From Amorphophallus konjac (Eukaryota; Streptophyta; Magnoliopsida; Alismatales; Araceae): a stretch of DNA of 64,000 nucleotides. Made by a program: the position numbers and the translations under genes. Below the pieces are notes generated by a model, which was not told where the DNA came from, did not search any database, and was given only the letters and a program-made list of their open reading frames with translations. The stretch is from positions 323,125,933 through 323,189,932 of the forward strand of contig CM040123.1 of the NCBI GenBank assembly GCA_022559845.1. Direction: 5' to 3'. Below are positions 46,488-57,900 of this stretch, one piece after another (the stretch's first letter is position 1; each line of letters begins with the position of its first letter).

Positions 46488-48934
46488 TCATTTTGATCCT
46501 GCAGGGACCCAAGCAGCTTTGGGTCCTGCATTAGCTCTAACAGGTATTCTAAACATTTTCATAGCAAGATTATCATCCAATTTCATCAGTGAACAGTCAT
46601 CCATAGAATGTCCAACTTTTCCAGAGTATCTACATGAAATGGGTGGTTTTTGGTTCTTATGATACATGTTAACAGCAGGGTGATGTTTATAAGCATGTTC
46701 ATAAGATTTTCTGTTATATGCATGAGCAGTTTGATGCTTGTTCTTAACCATCCAACATTCAGCAGATTTATGGCCTGGCTTCCCACAGTTATAGCATGAA
46801 ATTTTCACAAAAGGTTTTGCAGGGAATTTGACAAAATGGGGTTTAACATAGTTCTTTTGAACATACCAACAGTCCTTGACTGTATGCCCATTTTTCCCAC
46901 AGTGGGAGCATGCAAAAGAATTTCTTCTATGAAAACTATTTTTACCCCAAGTAGATCTAAACCAGCACTCAGCAGCCTTGTGCCCAGGCTTATTACAGTT
47001 GAAGCACACAATGTGCTGACTAGAATTGTGTTTAGATCCATATGGATCATAAAAGTGCATGGAAGACCTGCCATGTGGTTTATTGTCTTTTTTCATGATA
47101 AAACATTCATTCATGAGATGACCATGCTTCCCACAATAATAACATGAATCCCTTTTAATGTGAGTGTGTGAGAGATCATGTGAATTGTGTGCAGTTTTCT
47201 TTACAACAACAGGAGCCTCTTTTTCCTTTTTCTGTGAATTTTCACCCTTTTTCTGTTTTGGAGTTTGTTCCATAGTTTTGGGTTTCTCAGTGGATTTTTG
47301 TGCAGTGAATTGAAAGACAGAAGGAGCAGAGGTTGTGTTCTGATTGGAAGCTTTAACAAAAATAGTGGATGTTTTATTCCCATTACTCCTTTTATTTGTC
47401 GGACTATAGCCCAGTCCCTTTCTCTCAAAGTTATCACTCTTTCCAAGAAGCTTATTCAGATTGTCCTTTCCTTTGACAAATTTTGATAGAGAATTTTTCA
47501 AATCTTTAATCTCAGAATTCAAATCAGCAATTTTAGCCTCATATTTGGACAAATCTGTTTCACAGGAAATTACTTGTTGATGCAAAGCATCATTCAGGCT
47601 TTTGAGTTTTTCTACTTCTTGTTTTAATTCTATTTCCTTGTCAGCTTCAGATAGGGACTTGTAAAGATCATCAACTTCTTGTTGAAGGGATGTGATACTA
47701 AGCTCATATCCAGCTATTTTCTGTTCACTGCAACTGACATTTCCATTTAACATTAGGTTGATGATTTTTAGGCTCTTAATTTCTTGTTCAGCATTCATCA
47801 ACCTATCAGAACTATCCACACTTACACACTTGCCTTTTTCAATCGTCATTAGCCTATCTGTCATCTGTGTGTTTAGGTGTTTCAACTTATTGATTTCCTC
47901 TTTCAGTTTGCTGTTCTGGTCTAGGAGTTCATCATCAAACACCAATTTATCTATTGAAGACTGACATTCATAAAACATTTCTTGTTGTTTTTCAGATTGA
48001 AATTTGTCAAGATTTTTCTGAATATCTGAATTCATTGTTCTTTCAGCCTCCAATTTCTCAGAGATCAAACCATTTTCTTTTTCAAGGTACATTGATCTAT
48101 GTTCAAATTCTTTGGATTGGTTTTTGAGTTTTTCATTCTCAGATTTCAATTCTTCCAATTCAGAATTGATACACTCTAAATCTCTCACCAATCTTTCATT
48201 TTGAACAGCGTCATTGTTATGAGTCTGATCAACGAAGCTAAGCCTTTCCTTTAGTTCAACAATTTCACAAACAAGCTTTTGACTCTCCTCTTTGTGTAGA
48301 CCAATTTGTTTCATAAAAGTTTGTTTTTCAGATTTCAAATGATCTAGATCTGTAGTAATAGAGTCAAAGTCTTGTAGTTGTCTTCTTAAGATTTCATTTT
48401 CAGTTTTCAGAGTTTCAAGATTTTCACCTCCTAGATTTTCCAGCTTCTTTTTCAGTCTTCTATACCTCTTACTCATTTTTTCATGGGAGTGTAACAGATC
48501 AGCATAGGCATCTTCCCAGTCATCTAAAGTGAAACTAGAGAAGGGGATGATTACCTTTTCAGCATCTTGGAGTTCCTCTTGATCACTGCTATGGTTGCTC
48601 TCGTTAGCCATCATGCAGTTGTTCTTATTCATCCTCTGAGCTAGCTTCAGCTGATCCAGAATGTCCTTAGCGGACCTGCAGTCATAAAAATGAGAGTGTA
48701 GAGCCTTGTTAGAGCTGCTCTCATCAGGTTAAAGGCTTTCTGATTTTCTCCATATTTTGACTTGTGACTTTTAGTCCATTTGGACTTTTCTTTTGGCAAT
48801 CTGTGGGGACCTTGTGAAATTAATTTCCACAAATCCGGATTAATCATTTTCACATAATTGTGAAGACTGCTAATCCATGAGTTAAAGTTAGAGCCATTGA
48901 AAATCGGTGGAGAACCCATTGAATGAATCGGCAA
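46488..48934 (-). pseudogene. Sirevirus-type Gag with long coiled coil and five zinc knuckles
   Basis: Two minus-strand frames: 48934-48647 with the copia gag start (PPIFNGSNFNSW), and 48632-46488 (714 codons). A frameshift near 48700 joins them, since gag sequence continues in the other frame. After the N-terminal part comes a stretch of about 400 residues dominated by heptad-rich E/K/L sequence, a predicted coiled coil. Then come four CX2CX4HX4C knuckles (CYYCGKHGHLMNEC, CFNCNKPGHKAAEC, CSHCGKNGHTVKDC, CYNCGKPGHKSAEC) and a fifth with the second Cys changed to Ser (CRYSGKVGHSMDDC). It ends near GPKAAWVP, the usual boundary between Sirevirus gag and protease, after which pol is absent. It would bind RNA and build particles. 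With the frameshift this copy probably does neither. Confidence 0.88.
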
Positions 48935-49025
48935 CTAGATTAATGCAGCAAAGGGTAGAAACAGAAATGCACGAAGGGACAACAGGATCCTCTGCAGATC
49001 GTTGGATCTGATCAAACAGAGAACT

Positions 49026-49037
49026 GCTCTGATACCA
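49026..49037 (-). other. Primer binding site of Sirevirus-like element
   Basis: Minus-strand TGGTATCAGAGC, two bases from the LTR at 49040. Confidence 0.93.
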
Positions 49038-49039
49038 AT

Positions 49040-52000
49040 TGTTGGGTTCGGTGCAGTATTCAGAGGGGGGGTGAATGAATATAACCCGTTTAAAAAAAAA
49101 CTTCACCCAATTAAAAACAAGAAATAACAAGACAGATTCGACAATCTGAAGCTCAACAGGAATTTCGCTCTCTTGACAGATAAAGATATTATAAGAAAAC
49201 TAATCAACACTTCTGCTCAAACAGAAGCCAAACGCTTAGAGCGCCCCTATGCAATCATCTAGCGGAAGCAAAAGCAGATAAACCAAACCACAATGCACAA
49301 GGGGTTTTTAGGTGGTTCGGTCCTCCAGACCTACATCCACCCCACACTCAACCCGAGTGTGGCTTCCACTAGCTCATGCTAGAAACCGCAGACTCAGTCT
49401 GCAACAGGTGCTGCCACACAGCTTGACCAGGGGAACAACCTCCCCTCTTCCTCCCAACCGGAGGGAACCACTAGTGACACCAGTCACTAGCAAACCAGAG
49501 ACGCACGGTCTCTCTTCCTCCAGACCTGGAGGGAACCCCTGGACTTGAATCCACAAGCCCAGAACCGGAGACAAGTCTCCCTTCCTCCAAACCGGAGGGA
49601 ACCCACAAGTAGCTCCCAGCTACTTGCAACCGGAGATCAGATCTCCCTTCTCCTGATCCACAGGAGGAACCCCGACCTCTCTACAGAGTATCGGAAAGCA
49701 CAGCAAACCAGAAAACAAAGGAAAAACAATAAACGAAAATAACTTCAGCAAACAGAAAGCTGAAACACGAAATGCACAATGTGGCTCTCAACGGAGCTGA
49801 CTGGCCTGGATTTGATCCACGGTCCAGTAGACAGATCTTTAGGTAAGCTTTTCTTCCTCTTCTCTTCTCTTCTTCTTCTTCTCTTTCACTCTCTCGATAA
49901 CTGCTCCTCTAATATCTAACTCTCTGCTCCTCTAATCTCTCACTCTCTGCTCTTCTCTTCTTTTTCTTTTCTTTTTCTATCTGGATCGTGGCTCTCTGCA
50001 TGGACTCTTCTTTTCGCCAACTCGATCACTCTTCTTCTGTGGAAGAAGGCTCATATATATAGCAGCAGCAGCAGCTAGGGCGCGTGTGGCTTCCACAGCT
50101 CCCGCCCTAAAAATTCGGATCACGTGGCAGTCTCTCAGCAGACTTCATTCCAGCCTCGGATCACGTGTTGCTTTAAGCTTCACGATCAAAGCACCTGTAA
50201 AACAGAGTATCGGATAAGTCATCAATTTAAAGAACAACTCTGTATAGATTATCAGAAGAACAGCACTTTAGAAGAAACCTGAACGAGGTTAAAATGAAAC
50301 AACACGAAGTAACAAATAGCAACGACACGGAGACAACACGAAGACACAATAGGGAAAACGACACGAAGTCAGTAAAGACTCGATGTACAACAGTAAGTAA
50401 CACGAAGTAAAACACACAGACATAAACGATAACACGAGATGCAACTAGAGGACAGAGAGAAGCGACACGAGGTTCACACAGAAAACGACACGAGGTATAC
50501 TGTGACAGAACAGACACAATGAAGAGAGTGACACAAGGTGGTGGCACAGAAAGCAACACGAGGTGCTGCAATGTTCTGCACGCAGTGGAACAAAAAATGA
50601 CACGGAGTGAAAACAACACAAAGATGAAACAGTAATTGACATGGGTTGAAATCAACACGAAGACAAAAACTGAAATCGACACGGAGTGAAAAACGACACG
50701 AAGATGAAAACAACACTAAGACGAAGTTGACACGGAGTGAAAATGACACGAGGTCTGGGAGACACGACACAAAGTCACAAGAACGACAGTAACCAACACG
50801 AAGTGTGGTTACGAAACATGAACGACACGAAGTGTGGAAACATGACACGAAAACGACACGAGGTCTGGAAACATGACACGAAGTCACAAGAAGAACAGTA
50901 ACCAACACGAAGTGTGGTTACAGAACAAAAACGACACGAGGTCACAAGACAAACGACACGAAGTCCAAAGGTGACAAAACAGATACTACAAAGAGAACGA
51001 CACGAGGTAGAAAGAAAACAACACGAAGTAAAACAATAACGACACGAAGTGTCACTGTAACAACAAACACTACGAAGTTACGAATACAAAAAGCAACACG
51101 GAGACATAGAGAAGTAAAACTGACACGAAGTGTGGTTACAAAAATAAAAGGACACGAGGTATAGGAAGAACAACACGACCACAGAAATAACAAAGAGTTG
51201 ACACGGAGTGTGGTCAAGGCGAGAAGGACACGAAGTCTAAAGAGAAAACAGCACGAAGACAAAAACATAAAAATTAACACGAAGACATAATTGTTAAAAC
51301 ACCACGAGGAGATAGACAGCAAGGAGAACGACACGAAGTGAAACGACACTTGAACCTAGACCGACGTAAAGATCCAGCGAAAAATGACTCGAAGATAGAA
51401 ATACACAAGCACGACATGAACTAAGGATGACATGGGGACAACACAGTCACATAGGCTGCACGAAGTGAAAGACAACACGGCTATCTCGACACGTGATGAA
51501 ATGGTGGAAGTAGAAGAACAACTCGAAGATGAAAACGACACGAGCTGAATTTAACACAAAGGCGAAGACAGACACTGACACGAGGTGTGGACACGAAGCA
51601 AGAATGACATGAGGTTCAGGGAAACCAACACGAAGACAGAAACAGTACGGACACACGAAGTATTACCTCTTAGCAGCTTTTTCTTGTAAAGCATGGAAAT
51701 CAACACGAAGTGTTGTAAGCTCAGACGACACGAGATCTTTTCGTGTTAGTGAGGGGAAACAACACGAAGACTCAAGTACAGAGACAGCACGAAGACGATG
51801 TACAGTCTGATGTACAGACTTTGAAGAACAGTCTAATGTATAGACTTGCGCGAGCGAGCTACAGTGCCAAAGTGTAGACTTCACGCTGTACAGACTTGGA
51901 AGACCACTGTTGAACGTGTAGACTTGTGGTTTAACATGAAAGAAGGCCAGTGTACAGACTTGCTGTCCTCACAGCTGACGACTCCAGTGTATAGACTTGG

Positions 52001-52386
52001 AGGCCTGAAGGCGATGAGTAACAGTCCAATGTATGGACTTTGACTCTAAATGAGACTGACAGTGTATACACTTAGCCAATGCAATGCACTGTATGGACTT
52101 CCATGAGACGCTCAATGTGGACTTACTGCCAATCAATGTATAGACTCTGTAAATGCATATGACAGTTTTATGCAGCAGATAACAGTCTGAAACTTCAATT
52201 GCAATGATTCACAGTGATTAACATCAAACACCAGTCATCAAAACCAAATCAATCATCAAAACCATAGCAATGAATGCTTTATGCATCAGTTTAACATGTA
52301 GCATGATTGAACATCTGATTAACTCACATCAACTAACAATCATCAAAAAATAAAAAAACCATTATCAAAACCACAGGGGCACAACA
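49040..52386 (-). repeat. 5' LTR of Sirevirus-like element
   Basis: 3347 bases, almost identical to 40847-44166. Main differences are a roughly 24-base duplication near 49890-49925, homopolymer lengths and about a dozen single-base changes. Carries the same hairpin run (about 49342-49666), ACACGAAG array (about 50295-51815) and TGTAYAGACTT array (about 51800-52150). Confidence 0.92.
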
Positions 52387-52391
52387 CATTG

Positions 52392-54558
52392 GGGCTTGTG
52401 GAAGGGTTTCCCCTTTGTTTCCCCTATCACCCGGGGGTGATTGGGGTGTGGAATGGGTTTCCTGCCGTTTTCTCGTTGTTTTTGGGTGCGGACTGAGAAT
52501 GCGCTCGCCAAGGTGAGCGTGTTCTTGGAGATCGCATTGCCCCGATGAAGCGCGTTCATCGGGGAAGATGAATAGTAGGTGGTTTTATCGCGCTATAGGT
52601 GTATAGCGTGTCTGTTCTTGTCACGCTACAGGTGTGTAGCACGTCCTGATCTGATCGCGCTATATAAGTATAGCATGTTCTGTTTTATCACGCTACAGGG
52701 GTATAGCGCGTTCTGATCGGAACGCGCTATATTAGGGTAGCAAGTTCTTGAGGGAGACCAGTCGGGCAGGCCAAGATGGGTAGTCTACGGCTGATTGTGC
52801 CTCCTTTGGCCGTGAGTGTCTAGGACACCCCGTGGAGTTCTGTGACCGTGTCTTTGGGTGTCCGGAGGTTTCATTTTTCTCGATTAGCTTGCCCGTGGGC
52901 TTGGTGGGTCCGATTGACCCCGGGTGTTTCGGGCTCCCGTGTTCTTGCTAGATCGAGTTACTGTATGTCGGTGTGAGTACGGTGAGGTTTCCCCGCACGC
53001 GTGGTTTCTCCGTAAGGTGGTTTCTGAGTGGGCCATGTGTGTGGCCTTAGACTATGAGTCCAGTCAACTAGCCTGGGGCTGGATGTCTCCATGTGTCCCT
53101 GAGACGAGGGATTACCTTGGTGGCTTGTAAGCTGCCTCGGTATTCGTGCTACCATAGTTTCTGACCTAGGCATAGGGTAGATTGACGGCGTGGAGCTATC
53201 CCAGTACAATGGTCTTGACCCTGAGTCTCGTGACTCAAGGACCGTTGGGTTCATGAGCCCCCACTAGTCGTTACTCACGATAGGTGGTGTCGAGCCACCT
53301 ATTACTCCGCATTACTCACGATAGGTGCGTGCATGGTTTTCTGTGTCCACGTTCTGTGAGCCCCCACTAGTCGTAGCCTTCTTACGGCACGCGTGTGCTG
53401 ACCCACCCGGGAGTGGTGGAGCGGCTGACCCGAGAGAGACAGTTGTTAGGCTAGTTACCATAGGGCCCCCACGCGCAGCCGAGTCTGGGCTTCGGGGGAA
53501 GAACCAGCTAGAGGATAGGCCTAGGGCGTCTGGTCTGAGTGTGCACACGGAGCTGAGGGTTTCAGGCCCGCGTTGACTAGCGTGAACTCAGCTAGTCCTT
53601 GTTCGTGGTTCCTTGTTACTTTAGTGTCTCTGTCTCCGCCTGGGGCATCGTAGCTAGACACGAGGGCGCGGTGTAAGACGTCAAGGGATGCATTCGGTCT
53701 GTTCTTCTGGTGGGTGGTACTTTCGTCACGTGACGTGAGTTGTCGTGTCCCGGGTTTCTGTTCCCGTATGAAGGACGGGGTTTCATGTGTAGTTTCGGGA
53801 GCGTTCCCGCAGTCGAGGTCTAGGGTTTCTGGTGAGCGTCACCGAGGGCTTTTCCCTAGACTGCGTTGTGTTCACGACGATGAGGTCGTGACCGTGCTGA
53901 CCGTGTGGTTTTTGGCTTGGGCCCTTCTTTGACAGCAGTCCTCCGCGACAGAGGTGTCGTGGTGTTTTCCTAGTAGCATGGCTAGGGCGGTTCATGTTCT
54001 GGTTGTCTCCTGACCATGGGATCGAGATGTCGGGTTCGTGGCTTGGTTGTCCCCCGACTGGGAGACCAGGTCGTGTTTTCCGTAACAGTAGGAGTAGCTG
54101 TAGAGCTGAGGTTTTGCCGGCCACCGTAGTTGACGTTCCTGTTGTTACTATTTTTCTCGTTGTTGCTACTTTCTGTTACCGCCATTGTTCTAGGTTGGGG
54201 TTCCGCGGGATCCCTACAGAGCCAGTGACAGGAGGCTCACCCCTGATTTTTAGGTGCAATTGTTCTTCCTCGAGGTTCGAGGGTGCTGTGTCGAGGTTCT
54301 TAGTCGCCAGCTTGCCAGGCCGTGTGTTCACTCGGTGTTGGGTACGTTCTCTGCCTTAGACTGTAATTTCTATTATACTGGACTCTATTGTAGTTGTTTA
54401 TTTATTTCTGTTAATTGTTGAATTATCCTTCTCTATTTCCTATTTCTTTGTACCTCCACACTCCTTTTAGCCCTTCCGAGCCCCGGCTCGTGGGCGGCGG
54501 GCCAAGATTCGAATGGTATCGGGTTCCTTTCTCAGTATCTAGATCTTGGGTCGCTACA
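52392..54558 (+). repeat. Solo LTR, right part
   Basis: Continues the LTR begun at 40170-40846. Non-coding. Open frames of up to 121 codons (53994-54359) have no recognisable domain. Includes the hairpin array at 52497-52755. Confidence 0.85.
52497..52755 (+). repeat. Array of seven palindromic units in the solo LTR
   Basis: Units of roughly 33-50 bases, each with a palindrome and mostly a GTTCTTG/GTTCTG-type spacer. Unit 2 is perfect: CCCCGATGAA and TTCATCGGGG around five bases (52540-52564). Units 3-7 vary on CGCGCTATA-N4-TATAGCGCG (52588-52755). Confidence 0.88.
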
Positions 54559-54563
54559 CTAAG

Positions 54564-57191
54564 AGCCTAGGACTTAGACTCGCAAGCAATGCAACGGACT
54601 TGGCAAAATCGTACAAGCGGGTTCACCCGCGTAGCGCACACTCGGGTCCGTAGATGGACCGACGATAGTGGAGAGGGTCCGAAGTAGGATCTTGACGTTC
54701 CGGGGTATGGCTAGCTTAGGATGGACCCCAAAGTGGCTGGGATGCCCAATTCAATGGGCAGCCAACACGCTGAGGGCGTGGGTATGATGGTCTCTCTCAT
54801 AACTCACCCCGCGGTGACACTCAATTAGATGAATTTCAGATCGGGCACTCTCTCACTGTCCGACGGAGCTAAGAAACAATACTAGATAAGCAAAAGTAAA
54901 CCAGCAGAGGAAGTGACCAGGAGCCCACCGGATCAGTGTGAAGACATCGATCCCGACCGAAGATGAGGGAGAGCGGAGAGGCGTGGGTACGCACCCACAT
55001 GCTGTGTCGATGTCGCTTCGACCTGAAAATGATGTATTTCATGCACTACACCTCTCACAGGAGGGGGGATCTCGGGGTGGGGGTTAATGGATTACAACCA
55101 AAACTACTTCAGCAAGGAGGGGCGATTAGCCAGCCAGACGAGCTGGTGGCAAAGTGGACTACGAAGACCGATCACCCGGGGATTGAATTCTCTCCCGATG
55201 TCTTTTCTGCAAAATAGCGAGCTGGTTGTGGAATCACCACGATCTCTTCCGTGCTCTTATGAGGGCGGGACCAGTGCCGACACACTTGTGGGAGAGTCCT
55301 CTTTCCGCAGGAGCTGACGGAGCTCCAAAAATAGGTCGGAGGGGAGGATGGTGAGTCGAAAAGTGGGACCGGGTCCAACCTAGTTCTAGCGAATACTGCC
55401 GGTGCAAGCTAGGGAAGACTGCCGGTATAGGACGCTCCGGTGGGCAAATGGCTTCCCGCTTCCTGGGACGCGAAGGGGACTTGATGAAGGTGACATCCTT
55501 CGAAGGGCGAGCCAAAAACTTCACAGGAGCGGCCGAGGTTGTGTCTGCAAGTGGGCTCAGGTTTACAGTCGAAGACTAGGTGTGCAGTACCCTGAACCGA
55601 AGGGGCTTGAGAAAACTACTACCATGAACTCTCCAGAGGTCCGATGAAGGCGAGGTCGGTGTCGTTGCGACCGTGGGTGAGTCCTCTTCGAGCAGAATCC
55701 AACGAGGGCCCCAGGAGAGGTCGGAACAGAGGACGAGGTAGAGAGAAGTGGAGGGTGGTCCGAACAGGCTCTACTGGATTGACCTGTGCGCTCTGGGGAG
55801 AGAGGCTGGAACATGAAGATCCGGAGTCCGAACGACCTCCTTCTTCTTGGAAATGAAAGAGGACTGGTGGGAGCTCGCCTCAGCCAAGAGCCACTCCCGG
55901 AATAATAGAGGGATGGTCGTGGGAGCTTCTGTACTTGGCCTCAGGTTGTCTACCAGAGCCAGGATGCGCAGTCTGGCGAGAACTGCTCCTCCGAACAGCA
56001 CGGACGTCGGATGTAGGTGGGACCACCTCCCTTGCGAAGCTGCTCTGACGAGCTTTCCGCCGGTATAGGATATGCCACCAGGGAGGTTCGCGATGATGAT
56101 GTGGCAGTCTCTGCAACCCAGACCTTTACTGCTGCCTGCGAACTGGCATGACCAGGGTGGTGATAGGTGTTGGTAAACTGGGGTAGATGGGAGGGGAAAT
56201 GGGGTGGATAAGTGTGGGAGGAACCCCTGGCTGTTATGGGGTCTGGGAGGGGGCAAACTAAGGTGAGGGAGGGGGAGAATTGGGGCTAGAAGGGGGTCTA
56301 GCAGGGGGAGGGAGGGGGGGAATTGGTGCTGGAAGGGGGTCTAGCAAGTGGAGGGAGGGGGAGCTGCAAGTTGGAGCTGGGAGGGAGAGGGAGGGGGAGA
56401 TCTCTCTCCAAGGTTTGAATTTTTTTTTAATGGAGGTGATTAATGTTGGCCTAGGGGATGGGGAGGGGTGTCTAGGGAGTGAGAAGGGGTGCTTGGGGAG
56501 TGGTGGTCTCCCTTGGGAGAAGGAGGTGGCTCTTGGGGATTGTGGGTGATTAATGGGGAAGTAATGGGAGTGGGAGGGATTTGAGGAGTCAAGGGAAATG
56601 TGACTGGTGATGTGGCAAGGGGTGGTGATGTGGCAAGAGAAGGGTGGCTGAGGTGGAGATGAGGTGGAGGAGAGAGGACAGAGAGGGGGCCGGCCAAGAG
56701 AGAGAAAGGGGAGGAGAGAGAAGGGGTTCGCCCCCTACAGAGAGAGAGAGAGAGAGAGAGGGAGGGGGAAATGGGTTTCTCACCCTAGGAACAATCAAAC
56801 TGGAATTCTAATTTTCTTCAACTATTCATTCTTCATTGTTCTACAAATGAGGGAGAGGGGGCCTATTTATAGGCAACCATATTTTCCATGGCTAAAATAA
56901 CCCTGAACTAACAAACTAATGACTCAACTGTACAAGGGAGGGGCGCCCCTGGGCCTAGCCCACTTAATTGGGCCCAATAACTAACCTTATCAACCTAATG
57001 ACACTCAATTTAGGTAAATGACTCACTGACCTAGGAACTTGACTCAAATAAAAGGAAAATTACATAATTGTGACTCAAATAAAATATAAAAATTACATGA
57101 CTAGACTCAGAAAAATATGACGAACATAATGGCGCATGCCGACGAACAATCCGAGCCTCGAAAAAATGTGGAGGGGCAAGGGATGCCCCCA
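54564..57191 (-). repeat. 3' LTR of copy B, second part
   Basis: Continues from 40169 and matches 60316-62300. Minus-strand start TGGGGGCATCCC at 57191, minus-strand TATA-like CTATAAATAGG at 56862-56872, GA run at about 56741-56760. Open frames in it have no recognisable domain. Confidence 0.85.
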
Positions 57192-57230
57192 TCATACCCC
57201 CGGGGTGCGGAGAACTCGACTCCGTCGAGT
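57192..57230 (-). other. Polypurine tract and palindrome of copy B
   Basis: Minus-strand CCCCGGGGGTATGA abuts the LTR. The palindrome ACTCGAC-N3-GTCGAGT at 57214-57230 has the same arms and nearly the same distance from the LTR as in the chromovirus (7861-7877). Confidence 0.8.
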
Positions 57231-57900
57231 ATGGGTCCACCGGGGAAGTGGTGCTCCAAAGCAGCTCCGGGCGAACCACGACCTCCAAACTCAACCATGC
57301 GTCCGCAACCAAGGGATGGTCCTTCATCCTCTCAAGGTGGCTCGGGCACACCCTCTTGCTAGTGATCGTACCATGCTTGCTTAGTATTACCTCTGTGTGC
57401 ACACGTCGGGCACTCTGGCTGATATGTGGAGGCTCTCCGAGGGTGTCTCTCTCAAAGGAGGGTATAGGCTCGAGACGCTCTCTAGGATCCACTGCGGTGC
57501 CCTTAGAGGGTGCCGGATCTGCCATGTGGAAAGTGGGGTGTATCCCAAATCCCATCAGTAAGTCCAACCCATAAACCATGTTGTCAAAACCACTCGGAAC
57601 TTGGGAAGGTCGAAGTCCTCGTACCCTCGATTTGGAGGTGACCCTAGGGTAGAGCCACTCCAATCTCACCATCACTAGTATGCCTGTTTGGAATCCCAAG
57701 TGGCACTCGTGAGCTTTTGCCCGCTTTTTGTGAAACTCACCGCTCATTGCTGGATGCTTGCTTGAATACGTATGCCATGCACTATTATGCGGTGTTGGTG
57801 TGAAGACTTTAGAGTGCAAGGGTGGGCCAGGACAACCAAATATGGACCTATCATTTGTTAGGGGCTCATAGAATTGGACTGACTTGGGGGGCCGGGGCAT
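57192..57900 (-). pseudogene. Frame ending at the 3' LTR of copy B, pol-end remnant
   Basis: The frame starts at 57900 and runs on into the LTR to 57031. Its end, DPYSTESSSPHPGG, matches DPYSTGSSFSHPGR at the end of chromovirus pol, and like it crosses the polypurine tract. The front carries GCPGPP repeats (57815-58035 with the next frame). The middle has no domain I recognise and no integrase or chromodomain motif. Only the extreme pol end appears retained. Confidence 0.5.

Larger units (their letters stand above)
40847..52386 (-). mobile_element. Sirevirus-like gag-only copia element
   Basis: 11.54 kb, target duplication cattg at 40842-40846 and 52387-52391, LTRs TGTTGGG...CACAACA. Internal region 44167-49039 holds a long gag frame and then 2.3 kb of AT-rich sequence with repeated CTCCCCC sites (AGGGGGAG on the coding strand). 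It has no protease, integrase, RT or RNase H. Repeated polypurine tracts near the 3' LTR are a described Sirevirus trait, and AAAAAGGGGGAGATTGTTG at the junction is typical. LTRs of over 3.3 kb are well above the usual Sirevirus length. The LTR pair shows only about a dozen substitutions by eye, plus a roughly 24-base duplication, so insertion is recent. It must have used proteins from another element. Confidence 0.88.
40170..54558 (+). mobile_element. Solo LTR (about 2.84 kb) carrying a nested copia element
   Basis: Starts TGTAGAGCTCC, ends GGTCGCTACA, with target duplication ctaag on both sides. Removing the nested element (40847-52391) leaves 2844 bases with no internal region, so this is a solo LTR left by recombination. 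Its first 200 bases match the LTR start of the 20-32 kb element (minus strand), and its end resembles that LTR's end, so they are one superfamily. TATA-like CTATATATATT near 40398. Confidence 0.87.

Noticed and set aside
49020..49040. tRNA gene, suggested by tRNA-like GCTCTGATACCA sequences here and at 15119, 25379 and 60086
   Set aside because: Each is a 12-base primer binding site next to an LTR; there is no cloverleaf.
57031..57191. Coding role for the part of the frame inside the copy B LTR
   Set aside because: The same run-on into the LTR occurs in the chromovirus and follows from the position of the stop codon.
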